From: Owenia fusiformis | Taxonomy: Eukaryota; Annelida; Polychaeta; Sabellida; Oweniidae | Reading direction: 5' to 3' | DNA: 64,000 nucleotides | Assembly: GCA_903813345.2 (NCBI GenBank) | Contig: CAIIXF020000369.1 | Span: 2,771-66,770, forward strand | Part shown: positions 18,309 to 28,766 of the stretch, in pieces | Layout of the letters: each line of letters starts with the position of its first letter | How positions within the stretch are numbered: the first letter of the stretch is position 1 | Made by a program: the position numbers and the translations under genes | The notes under the pieces: generated by a model | What the model was told of the DNA's origin: nothing | Database searches by the model: none | What the model saw: only the letters and a program-made list of their open reading frames with translations

Positions 18309-18509
18309 AAATCCGACAGTGGTGATGTTGAGTGGAAGCAATATCGTAAATGGTGCCTGGGTTTAATGCGTGTTGCAAAACAAAAAGATACAAAGGACGC
18401 TGTATCTGAAGCAAAGGAAGTTGTTGAGGATTTCCGCAAGAATGCCCCGATGGAAGAAGCCGATCGACTGGATGAGGAATTAAATGCACTATTGGTAAAT
18501 CTGTCCTGA
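18309..18509 (+). CDS. Host gene terminal exon
   Basis: The acceptor follows a pyrimidine-rich tract ending TTTTTCAG at 18308, and the exon starts in phase 0 as the preceding donor requires. It runs 67 codons to TGA at 18507-18509. The peptide is helical and charged (for example VEWKQYRKWCLGLMRVAKQ and EAKEVVEDFRK), in keeping with one more helical repeat at the C-terminus. A GT at 18495 could also be a donor, but AATAAA at 18614 supports this as the last exon. Confidence 0.7.
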   Translation, partial: KSDSGDVEWKQYRKWCLGLMRVAKQKDTKDAVSEAKEVVEDFRKNAPMEEADRLDEELNALLVNLS

Positions 18510-18613
18510 TTACCATATTCTTTTTTATATTCTTATTTCCTCCGAATTTCAATGATACAGGCCGGTCAATACATTTTGATTTGATTGGACAGTTTATCAT
18601 TTTACCTGTTGCC

Positions 18614-18619
18614 AATAAA
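18614..18619 (+). promoter_or_regulatory. Polyadenylation signal of the host gene
   Basis: AATAAA lies about 105 nt after the stop codon at 18509, a normal distance for a short 3' untranslated region. Confidence 0.45.
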
Positions 18620-19610
18620 CTAATGTTACGATTAGGATTATCATGTCATTTATCAACAATTAGAAACCGTGAGTAATTTATAATTGCTCCAAATGCCAAG
18701 TGTGAAACGGCGTGTTTTACTATCGCATTCATTCTTGTGTTTTCAGGGAGGGGAGGGTTGCTGATTTTACCTATTAACGTGTTCTCTAGCATGCTTGTAT
18801 AGTCGGATGATGAAAGAGATCATGAAGACATTTTAGGCCGGACTTCTACCCCTTCTATGGACCAATGACTGACATGTACCTATATGTACGTGCAATATAC
18901 ATGCACATGTATCATAGGCGTAGCCGGGGGATACTATAAGTTATTCAATGATTCGAGTGAAATACAGAAAATATTCTGCCCGAGAAGGTCTGTATTCCAC
19001 GAGGCGCTTGCAACTTTTTGGCGATCTGTCATGATAAAAGGCCAATGAAATGAAAAATCACGAGTTGGCACACTGACATTTGAAATTGTAATCTCCTACA
19101 TCATTGTCGACTCATGTTTAAACGTCATGAAAACAAGGTTGAGCATTAAACATTGGCCAAGCTACTGGCTATTTGTTACTGTAAAATTGTGACTATCAGT
19201 CTGATGGTCATGGAATTTGGTAGGGTGGTGGAACAATGAATGATATACAAATGTGCGAAATAACAGGAAGTATTTTTTTAAATGACAAAGAAAAGAAAAT
19301 TTGTATTTGTTTTGGTGTTTCGATGGCATTGAAATAATTTTAACAACGATGGAATATATTGGAATTTTTCTGGGAAGGTGCGAACGTCCTTCTTTCTGTT
19401 GTGTCAGTCTGGGTTAAAGTGTTACAATAGTATTAATAACGAGGAACCCTTCTAATAAAGGCAATTAAACCAAGGTTCGAAATCTCCCAAAAGTAACCCT
19501 AACACTATTTCATCATCAGCACGTCATAAACTCGACGATGTCATCGGATCTCAACAGATTTTACTCGTAATGTTCGGATTCTGAGATCCTTTACTCAAGA
19601 TATTTTCGGA
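18620..19610. other. Intergenic region without recognised genes
   Basis: About 1 kb between the host gene 3' end and the repeat field. No open frame with domain features, no tRNA-like fold and no strong tandem repeat were seen. It is the only long single-copy-looking stretch after the gene. Confidence 0.5.
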
Positions 19611-19620
19611 TCTTTATTAT

Positions 19621-19748
19621 TAGACTCCAGATGAAATCTGGAGTCTATTGTTTTCGTCAGTTTTCTTATTAGACTCCAGATGAAATCTGGAGTCTATTGT
19701 TTTCGTCAGTTTTCTTATTATTCTTTTTCTTCTTCTTATTATTATTAT
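19621..19748 (+). repeat. Hairpin-head repeats, two units (copy 1)
   Basis: Two units of 49 bp, each TAGACTCCAGAT...ATCTGGAGTCTA followed by TTGTTTTCGTCAGTTTTCTTAT, then a TTC/TTA-rich stretch leading to the element's TC end. Confidence 0.8.
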
Positions 19749-19855
19749 TCTAAGCAAGTTTTCTCAATAACCGTAAGGTTTTTTAGTAAAGTCAGTCATT
19801 TGGTCAATTTAGGTCCAGAATCTAGTTCCTCGGAAATTGGGTCAAATTTTTATCT

Positions 19856-19868
19856 AGGTCAAAGGTCA
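19856..19868 (+). promoter_or_regulatory. AGGTCAAAGGTCA direct repeat (DR1), one per element copy
   Basis: Two AGGTCA half-sites one base apart form the DR1 consensus of nuclear receptors (HNF4, RXR, COUP-TF). The same 13-mer is at 21516, 23911, 26595, 28877, 53523, 55701, 57619, 61046 and 62936; copy 9 has a one-base variant at 59505. Regulatory function is not shown by the sequence. Confidence 0.5.
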
Positions 19869-20851
19869 AGAACTAGGTCAAATCCAGTACTTTGTCACTT
19901 TTTTCGATTTTCGCGGTCGTCCTTCAATATTTTCGATCCGGGTTTTTTTCATTGTGTTCCTTGTAAAAAAGTAGAAAACCTAGGGTCGATTTAGTTTTTT
20001 GATATCTCAAACCGATTTCGAGATATCAGTGTCCGAAAACAAGGTCCAAAAAAAAGTTCTCCACATCAAATGTCCAGGATAGTAGTCTTATAGAAAATTT
20101 TCTCAGGATTCCGAATCTGAAAACTAAATTTGAATCAGACTTCCGGTTCGGAAGTTATGGCGTTTTGAAAGCTCAAAAATCGCTAAATTTGGTGCCCATG
20201 TAAAGTCAATGGGAAAAAATATTTTTTTGAAGTGAAAAATACGAAATATAGACTGAGTTCAGCTATATATAATGATAGCTTTTAAAAAAGTGGGACCTCA
20301 AAAGCCATCTAGCTTCAAAATTTGGACCCCAAAATGCCTAGGTCAAAATCTAGGTCAAATTCAAGGTTTTTCCTTATTTTTGCGATTCTGACACTACAGA
20401 TTAATTATATTCTTCGAAATTTTGTATACATGTAGCCAAGAGTGTGCTAATAGTGTTAGCCTTTTGCCGTCAGAAAGTATTTTGCCCCACTTATGAGATA
20501 TGGTGTCCGAAAAGTAGGTTAAAATAAAAAATTCTTCAAATTTAACGTTTGAGTTACGAATTAAGTATAGAATTTTCTCAGGAATCCGAATCTACAAACC
20601 AAATTTCGATCCGACTTCCGGTTCCGAAGTTATGCTGTGTCCGAAAAGTAGGTCAAATTAAAAATTCACCAAATTTAACGTATGAGTTATGAATTAGGGG
20701 TAGAATTTTGTCAGGAATCCGAATCTTTAAATCAAATTTATATCCGATTTCCGGTTTGGAAGTTATGGCGTTTTGAAATTTCGGAAAATCGATCTGATGG
20801 TATCCTGATAGAAAGTCAAGAGTAGAGAAGAAAATATTGAAAAAATTATCC

Positions 20852-21062
20852 ATCCTTCCTATCTGATCTTACCTATCCTATCCTATCTTACCTATCCTAT
20901 CCTTCCTATCTATCCTTCCTTCGTATCATTTCCTTCCTATCCTTCCTATCCTCTCCTATCATATCCTTTCTTCCTATTCTGTTCTATCCTATCCTTCTTT
21001 CTTATTCTATCCTATCTTTCCTTCTTATTCTATCCTATCTTTCCTTCCTATTTTATCCATCC
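20852..21062 (+). repeat. CCTAT/CCTTC microsatellite of copy 1
   Basis: Imperfect TATCC/TTCC array of about 210 bp near the 3' end of the element; the same feature recurs in all subfamily B copies. Confidence 0.9.
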
Positions 21063-21194
21063 ATCTTTTTCTGGATGACTCAGCTTATTTTGGATGACTC
21101 GGCTTATTCTGGATGACTCGGCTAAAAAAGTCTAGATCTGGAGTCTGAAATTGAACTCGTTCAATTTCCAAAATCTAGTTATTCTTTTTCTTAT

Positions 21195-21400
21195 TAGACT
21201 CCAGATTGAAAATCTGGAGTCTATTGTTTTCGTCAGTTTTCTTATTAGACTCCAGATTGAAAATCTGGAGTCTATTGCTTTTGCCAGTTTTATTATTAGA
21301 CTCCAGATTTCATCTGGAGTCTATTGCTTTTGCCAGTTTTCTTATTAGACTCCAGATTGAAAATCTGGAGTCTATTGCTTTTGCCAGTTTTCTTATTATT
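21195..21400 (+). repeat. Hairpin-head repeats, four units (copy 2)
   Basis: Four units starting at 21195, 21246, 21297 and 21346 (period 49-51 bp). Each has TAGACTCCAGATT, a short loop, then the complementary arm, and a TTGCTTTTGCCAGTTTTCTTATT tail (in part). Arms are perfect; the loops differ (GAAA, or TTC in the third). Confidence 0.9.
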
Positions 21401-21405
21401 ATTAT

Positions 21406-23775
21406 TCTCTCTTGTCACGTTTTCTCAGTAACTAGAAGACTTGGAGTAAATCTACTTACATGGTCAGTTAGGGTATGTGACCTAGTTTCTGGGAAATTAG
21501 GTCAAATTTTTATCTAGGTCAAAGGTCAAAATCTAGGTCAAATTATCATTTTGTCAATTATCTTTGTCATTTTTCGATATTTTTTCAAAATTTTTTTTTC
21601 AACGTGTAGCCGAGAAAAAGACGATTCGACTGTGAGTAATCAATTTTTTGATTACTTTTACCGATTTTGAGATATTGCGTCCGGAAAGTAGGTCAAACGA
21701 AAAAGTTCTCCGAATTCAACGTATGAGTTATGAAATAAGTGTAAAATTTCCTCAGGAATCCAAATCTGCAAACAAAATTATAATCTGACTTCCGGTTCGG
21801 AAGCTATAGCGTTTTGAAATTGCTAAATTTGGTGCCCATGTAAAGCCAATGGGAAAAAAGACTTTTTCGAAGTGTAAAATACAAGATATAGACTGAGCAC
21901 AGCTTAACATAATGAATGTCCATAAAAGAAGGGGACCTCAAAAGCTACATAGCTTCAAAATTTGGACACCAAAATGCCTAGGTCAAAATCTAGGTCAAAT
22001 TCATAGTTTTTCCTTATTTTTGCGATTCTGGCACTACACTTTTAGGATTTGCTTCAAAATTTTGTATACAGGTAGCAAAGAGTGTGCTAATAGTGAGAGC
22101 CTTTTGCCGTCAGAAAGTATTTTGACCCACTTTTGAGATATGGTGTCTGTAAAGTAGGTCAAAATAAAAATTTCTCATAATTTAACTTATGAGTTATGAA
22201 TTAAGGGTAGAATTTTCTCAGGAATCCGAATCTGCAAACCAAATTTCAATCCGACTTTTCGTTGGGAAGTTATGGCGTTTTGAAAGCTCAAAAATCGCTA
22301 ATTTTGGTGCCCCATGTTATGTCAATGAGAAAAAAGATCTTTTTGAAGTGTAAAATACCAGATAAAGACTGAGTACAGCTTAAGATTCTGAAAGTCTATA
22401 AAAGAAGTGGACCTCGAAGGCTATCTAGCTTTAAAATTTGGACACCAAAATCCCTAGGTCAAAATCTAGGTCAAATACATAGTTTTTCCTTATTTTTGCG
22501 ATTCTGGCACTACACTTTTAGGATTTGCTTCAAAATTTTGTATACAGGTAGCAAAGAGTGGGCTAATAGTGTTATCCTTTTGCCGTCAGAGAGTATTTTG
22601 ACCCACTTTTGAGATATGGTGTCCGAAATGTAGGTCAAAATAAAAAATTCTCCAAATTTTACATATGAGTTATGAATTAAAAGTAGAATTTTCTCAGGAA
22701 TCCGAATCTGCAAACCAAATTTCGATCCGACTACCGGTTCCAAAGTTATGGCGTGTCCGAAAAGTAGGTCAAAATAAAAATTCGCCAAATTCAACGTATG
22801 AGTTATGAATAAGGGGTAGAATTTTGTCAGGAATCCGAATCTTTAAATCAAATTTCGATTCGACTTCCGGTTTGAAAGTTATGGCGTTTTGAAATTTCGA
22901 GAAAAATCGATCTGATGTTATCCTGATAGAAAGTCAAGGAAAAAAGATTTTTTTGAAGTGTAAAATACGAGATATAGATTGAGTACAGCTTAAGATAATG
23001 AATTCCTATAAAAGAAGGGGACCTCAAAAGCTACCTAGTTTCAATATTTGGACACCAAAATGCCTAGGTCAAAATCTAGGTCAAATTCATAGTTTTTCCT
23101 TATTTTTGCGATTCTGGCACTACACTTTTAGGATTTGCTTCAAAATTTTGTATACAGGTAGTAAAGATTGTGCTAATAGTGTTAGCCTTTTGCCGTTAGG
23201 AAGTATTTTGACCCACTTTTGAGATATGGTGTCCGTAAAGTAGGTCTAAATAAAAATTTCTCATAATTTAACTTATGAGTTATGAATTAAGGGTAGAATT
23301 TTCTCAGGAATCCGAATCTGCAAACCAAATTTCAATCCGACTTTTCGTTGGGAAGTTATGGCGTTTTGAAAGCTCAAAAATCGCTAATTTTGGTGCCCCA
23401 TGTTATGTCAATGAGAAAAAAGATTTTTTTGAAGTGTATAATACCAGATAAAGACTGAGTACAGCTTAAGATTCTGAAAGTCTATAAAAGAAGGGGACCT
23501 CGAAGGCTATCTAGCTTTAAAATTTGGACACCAAAATCCCTAGGTCAAAATCTAGGTCAAATACATAGTTTTTCCTTATTTTTGCGATTCTGGCACTACA
23601 CTTTTAGGATTTGCTTCAAAATTTTGTATACAGGTAGCAAAGAGTGGGCTAATAGTGTGAGCCTTTTGCCGTCAGAGAGTATTTTGACCCAGCTTACAAG
23701 TAATTGGATGACTCAGCTTAAAACAAGTCTTAAATCTGGAGTCTTAAATTGAACTTGTTCAATTTACATGTCTAG
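21406..23775 (+). mobile_element. Helitron-like element copy 2 (subfamily A)
   Basis: It starts TCTCTCTTGTCACGTTTTCT and ends AAATTGAACTTGTTCAATTT, ACATGT, CTAG. The core has a 1086-bp dimeric period built from two related ~0.5-kb units (corresponding points at 21912 and 22998). TGACTCAGC direct repeats precede the end. Short conserved frames in the core, such as those near 21912 and 22998, are not genes: they are shared sequence in a non-coding repeat and have no domain. Confidence 0.62.
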
Positions 23776-23800
23776 TTATTATTATTATTATTATTATTTT

Positions 23801-26471
23801 TCTTTCTTTGCCAGTTTTCTCAGCTACTAGAAGGACTTACTAAAATCTGCTAACATAGTCAGCTGGGTAATGAGACCTAGTTTCTGGGAAATTAGGTCAA
23901 ATGTTTATCTAGGTCAAAGGTCAAGAACTAGGTCAAATCGTGTGTTTTCACTATTTTACAAGTTTTCTCAGTCGTCCTTCGGTATTTTGGCTCCGGGTTT
24001 TTTTCATCATGTTCCTTAGAAAAAAGGCTAATTCCGTAAGGCAAATCGTTTTTTGATTACTCCTACCGATTTTGAGATATGGCGTCCGAAAAGTAGGTCA
24101 GAACATAAAAAGTTCTCCAAAGTCAACGTGTGAGTTATCAAATAAGTGTAGAATTATCTCAGGAATCCGAATCTGCAAACAAAAATCTGATCCGACATCC
24201 GGTTCGGAAGTTATAGCCTTTTGAAATCTCAAAAATCGCTAAATTTGGTGCCTATGTTAAGTCAATGGGAAAAAAGACTTTTTCGAAGTGTAAAATACAA
24301 GATGTAGACTGAGTACAGCTTAACATAATGAATGCTTATAAAACAAGGGGACCTCAAAAGCTACATAGCTTCAAAATTTGGACACCAAAATGCCTAGGTC
24401 AAAATCTAGGTCAAATTCATAGTTTTTCCTTATTTTTGCGATTCTGGCACTACACTTTTAGGATTTGCTTCAAAATTTTGTATACAGGTAGCAAAGAGTG
24501 TGCTAATAGTGTTAGCCTTTTGCCGTCAAAAAGTATTTTGACCCACTTTTGAGATATGGTGTCCGTAAAGTAGGTCAAAATAAAAATTTCTCATAATTTA
24601 ACTTATGAGTTATGAATTAAGGGTAGAATTTTCTCAGGAATCCGAATCTGCAAACCAAATTTCAATCCGACTTTTCGTTGGGAAGTTATGGCGTTTTGAA
24701 AGCTTTAAAATCGCTAATTTTGGTGCCCCATGTTATGTCAATGAGAAAAAAAGATTTTTTTGAAGTGTAAAATACCAGATAAAGACTGAGTACAGCTTAA
24801 GATTCTGAAAGTCTATAAAAGAAGGGGACCTCGAAGGCTATCTAGCTTTAAAATTTGGACACCAAAATCCCTAGGTCAAAATCTAGGTCAAATACATAGT
24901 TTTTCCTTATTTTTGCGATTCTGGCACTACACCTTTAGGATTTGCTTCAAAATTTTGTATACAGGTAGCAAAGAGTGGGCTTATAGTGTTAGCCTTTTGC
25001 CGTCAGAGAGTATTTTGACCCACTTTTGAGATATGGTGTCCGAAAAGTAGGTCAAAATAAAAAATTCTCCAAATTTTACATATGAGTTATGAATTAAGAG
25101 TAGAATTTTCTCAGGAATCCGAATCTGCAAACCAAATTTCGATCCGACTTCCGGTTCCAAAGTTATGGCGTGTCCGAACAGTAGGTCAAAATAAAAAATC
25201 GCCAAATTTAATGTATGAGTTATGAATAAGGGGTAGAATTTTGTCAGGAATCCGAATCTTTAAATCAAATTTCGATCCGACTTCCGGTTTGAAAGTTATG
25301 GCGTTTTGAAATTTCGAGAAAAATCGATCAGATGTTATCCTGTTATCCTGAAGTCAAGGAAAAAAGATTTTTTTGAAGTTTAAAATACGAGATATAGATT
25401 GAGTACAGCTTAAGATAATGAATTCCTATAAAAGAAAGGGACCTCAAAAGCTACCTAGTTTCAATATTTGGACACCAAAATGCCTAGGTCAAAATCTAGG
25501 TCAAATTCATAGTTTTTCCTTATTTTTGCGATTCTGGCACTACACTTTTAGGATTTGCTTCAAAATTTTGTATACAGGTAGCAAAGAGTGTGCTAATAGT
25601 GTTAGCCTTTTGCCGTCAGAGAGTATTTTGACCCACTTTTGAGATATGGTGTCCGAAAAGTAGGTCAAAATAAAAGTTCTCCGAATTTAGCATATGAGTT
25701 ATGAAATAAGGATAGAATTTTCTGAGGAATCTGAATCTGCAAACCAAATTTCGATCCGACTTTCTGTTTGAAAGTTATAGCGTTTTGAAAGCTCAAAAAT
25801 TGCTAAATTTGGTGCCCCATGTTATGTCAATAGGGAAAAAGATTTTTTTGAAGTCTAAAAGACCAAATATAGACTGAGTACAGCTTAACATTCTGAAAGC
25901 CTTTAAAAGAAGGGGACTTCGAAGGCTATCTAGCTTTAAAATTTGGACACCAAAATGCCAAGGTCAAAATCTAGGGCAAATTCATAATTTTCCTTATTTT
26001 TGCGATTCTGACATTACACTTTAATGATTTGCTTCGAAATTTTGTATACAGGTAGCAAAGAGTGTGCTTATAGTGATAGCCTTTTGCCGTCAGAAAGTAT
26101 TTTGACCCACTTTTGAGATATGGTGTCCAAAAAGTAGGTCAAAATAAAAAAATCTCCAAATTTAATGTATGAGTTATGAATTAAGGGTAGAATTTTCTCA
26201 GGAGTCCGAATCTTTAAACCAAAATACAATCTAACTTCTGGTTAGATAGTTATAGCGGTTTGAAGTCTCGAAAAGTCGATATGATGATATCCCCATGTTA
26301 AGCCAATGGAGTCGAAGATAAAAAATGGAGAGTTGTCTAAATGTCTAAATTCTAGCTGACTCGATCAGCTTATTCTGGATGACTCAGCTTACAAGTATTC
26401 TGGATGACTCAGCTTAAAAAAAGAATTAAATCTGGAGTCTTAAATTGAACTTGTTCAATTTACATGTCTAG
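23801..26471 (+). mobile_element. Helitron-like element copy 3 (subfamily A)
   Basis: It starts TCTTTCTTTGCCAGTTTTCT after a TTA run and ends in the same palindrome plus ACATGTCTAG. It has one 1090-bp core dimer (24328 and 25418) plus further ~0.5-kb units, and is the longest copy. GGATGACTCAGC repeats lie near 26380-26410. Confidence 0.6.
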
Positions 26472-26484
26472 TTATTATTATTAT

Positions 26485-28690
26485 TCTTTCCGAACCAGTT
26501 TTCTCAGCAACTAGAAGACCTTACTCAAATCTACTTACAGGGTCAGTAAGGAGATGAGATCTAGTTTCTGGGAAATTAGGTTAAATTTTTATCTAGGTCA
26601 AAGGTCAAAATCTAGGTCAAATTTATAGTTTTCCTTATTTTTACGATTCTGACACTACACTTTAATAATTTGCTTCAAAATTTTGTATACAGATAGCAAA
26701 GAGTGTGCTAATAGTGTTAGCCTTTTGCCGTCAGAAAGTATTTTGACCCACTTTTGAGATATGGTGTCCGAAAAGTAGGTCAAAATAAAAAGTTCTCCAA
26801 ATTTAACGTATGAGTTATGAATTAAGAGTAGAATTTTCTCAGGAATCCGAATCTGCAAACCAAATTCCGATCCGACTTTCGGTTCGGAAGTTATGGCGTT
26901 TTGAAAGCTCAAAAATCGCTAAATTTGGTGCCTATGTTAAGTCAATGGGAAAAAAGACTTTTTCGAAGTGTAAAATACAAGATATAGACTGAGTACAGCT
27001 TAATATAATGAATGCTTACAAAAGAAGGGAACCTCAAAAGCTACATAGCTTCAAAATTTGGACACCAAAATGCCTAGGTCAAAATCTAGGTCAAATTCAT
27101 AGTTTTTCCTTATTTTAACGATTCTGACACTACACTTTAATAATTTACTTCAAAATTTTGTATACAGGTAGCAAAGAGTGTGCTAATAGTGTTAGCCTTT
27201 TGCCGTCAGAAAGTATTTTGACCCACTTTTGAGATATGGTGTCCGAAAAGTAGGTCAAAATAAAAAGTTCTCCAAATTTAACGTATGAGCTATGAATTAA
27301 GGGTAGAATTTTCTGAGGAATCTGAATCTGCAAATCAAATTTCGATCCGACTGCCGGTTCGGATGTTATGGCGTTTTGAAATCTCAAAAATCGCTAAATT
27401 TGGTGCCCCATGTTAAGTCAATGGGAAAAAAGACTTTTTCGAAGTGTAAAGTACAAGATATAGACTGGGTACAGCTCAACATAATGAACTTTTGTAAAAG
27501 AAGGGGACCTCAAAAGCTACATAGCTTCAAAATTTGGACACAAAAATGCCTAGGTCAAAATCTAGGTCAAATTCATAGTTTTTCCTTATTTTTATGATTC
27601 TGACACTACACTTTAATAATTTTCTTCAAAATTTTATATACAGGTAGCAAAGAGTGTGCTAATAGTGTAAGCCTTTTGCCGTCAGAGAGTATTTTGACCC
27701 ACTTTTGAGATATGGTGTCCGAAAAGTAGGTCAAAATAAAAAGTTCTCCAAATTTAACATATGAGTTATGAATTAAGAGTAGAATTTTCTCAGGAATCCG
27801 GATCTGCAAACCAAATTTCGATCCGACTTCCGATTCTGAAGTTATGGCGTGTCCGAAAAGTAGGTCAAAATAAAAATTCGCCAAATTTAACGTATGAGTT
27901 ATGAATTAGGGGTAGAATTTTCTCAGGAATCCGAATCTGCAAACCAGATTTCAATCCGACTATTGGTTCCAAAGTAATGGCTCGAAAATCGCTAAATTTG
28001 GTGCCCCATGTTATGTCAATGAGAAAAAAGATTTTTTTGAAGTGTAAAATACAAGATATAGACTGAATACAGCTTAACATTCTGAAAGCCTATGAAAGAA
28101 GGGGACCCCGAAGCCTATCTAGCTTTAAAATTTGGACACCAAAATCCCTAGGTCAAAATCTAGGTCAAATTCATAGTTTTTCCTTATTTTTGCGATTCTG
28201 ACATTATACTTTAATGATTTACTTCGAAATTTTGTATACAGGTAGCAAAGAGTGTGCTTATAGTGTTAGCCTTTTGCCGTCACAAAGTATTTTGACCCAC
28301 TTTTGAGATATGGTGTCTTAAAAATAGGTCAAAATAAAAAATTCTCAAAATATCCCTTATGAGTTATGAATTAAAGGTAAAATTTTCCCAGGAATCCGAA
28401 TCTGCAAACCAAATTTCAATCCGACTTCCAGACAAAAATTCCTACTTACCTACCTACCTACATACCTACTTGGCTACCTACTTAGCTACCTACTTCTCAG
28501 CTACTTGGCTACCTACTCAGCTACTTACTCAGCTACCTACTCAGCTGCTTACTCAGCTACCTACTCATCTACTTACTCAATTACTTAATCATCTACGTAC
28601 TCAGCTTCCTACTCAGTTACTTACTCAGCTCTTTACTCAAGTAAATCAATCTGGAGTCTTAAATTGAACTTGTTCAATTTACATGTCTAG
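26485..28690 (+). mobile_element. Helitron-like element copy 4 (subfamily A)
   Basis: It starts TCTTTCCGAACCAGTTTTCT after TTATTATTAT, and ends with the palindrome and ACATGTCTAG. In place of the TGACTCAGC block it has a CTACTTACC/CTACTCAG minisatellite (28440-28640). Confidence 0.6.
28440..28640 (+). repeat. CTACTCAGCTACTTACTCAG minisatellite of copy 4
   Basis: Imperfect 8-16-bp units of CTACTTACC and CTACTCAG types, occupying the place of the microsatellite in other copies. Confidence 0.85.
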
Positions 28691-28705
28691 TTATTATTAT
28701 TATTA

Positions 28706-28755
28706 TTAGACTCCAGATTGAAAATCTGGAGTCTATTGCTTTTGCCAGTTTTCCT
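28706..28755 (+). repeat. Hairpin-head repeat, one unit (copy 5)
   Basis: A single TAGACTCCAGATT/GAAA/AATCTGGAGTCTA-type hairpin with TTGCTTTTGCCAG tail, between CTAG of copy 4 and the TC start of copy 5. Confidence 0.8.
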
Positions 28756-28766
28756 ATTATTATTAT

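Larger units (their letters stand above)
1..18509 (+). other. Host gene: death domain - NB-ARC (STAND) - helical repeat protein, multi-exon, 5' partial
   Basis: The gene is inferred by joining exons 1-132, 312-629, 15243-15347, about 15847-18216 and 18309-18509. The introns after the first, second and third listed exons are all phase 1, and the last intron is phase 0. A death domain followed by an NB-ARC ATPase and TPR-like helices is the layout of APAF1/NLR-like signalling proteins: the NTPase drives nucleotide-dependent oligomerisation and the death domain recruits partners, usually in the cytoplasm for apoptosis or innate immunity. That role is inferred from the family. The 14.5-kb Polinton lies in the second intron, antisense to the gene. 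The join between the third exon and the P-loop exon is unresolved and carries a MITE, so this copy may be a pseudogene or may use an exon I have not placed. Confidence 0.7.
19749..21178 (+). mobile_element. Helitron-like non-coding element copy 1 (subfamily B)
   Basis: It begins TCTAAGCAAGTTTTCTCAAT after TTATTATTAT and ends with the palindrome AAATTGAACTCGTTCAATTT, then CCAAAATCTAG. Internal parts: an AGGTCAAAGGTCA site, a core of about 0.5-kb repeats with GTCCGAAAAGTAGGTCAAAA, a CCTAT-rich microsatellite (20852-21060) and GGATGACTCGGCTTATTCT repeats. A 5' TC, a 3' hairpin a few nt before CTAG and insertion next to T fit Helitrons or Helentron-related elements. No Rep/helicase is present, so it would be non-autonomous. 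Polarity is the same in all copies. Confidence 0.6.

Noticed and set aside
18298-18615. 105-residue minus-strand frame
   Set aside because: Shadow of the terminal exon of the host gene, whose splice phase and stop are consistent.
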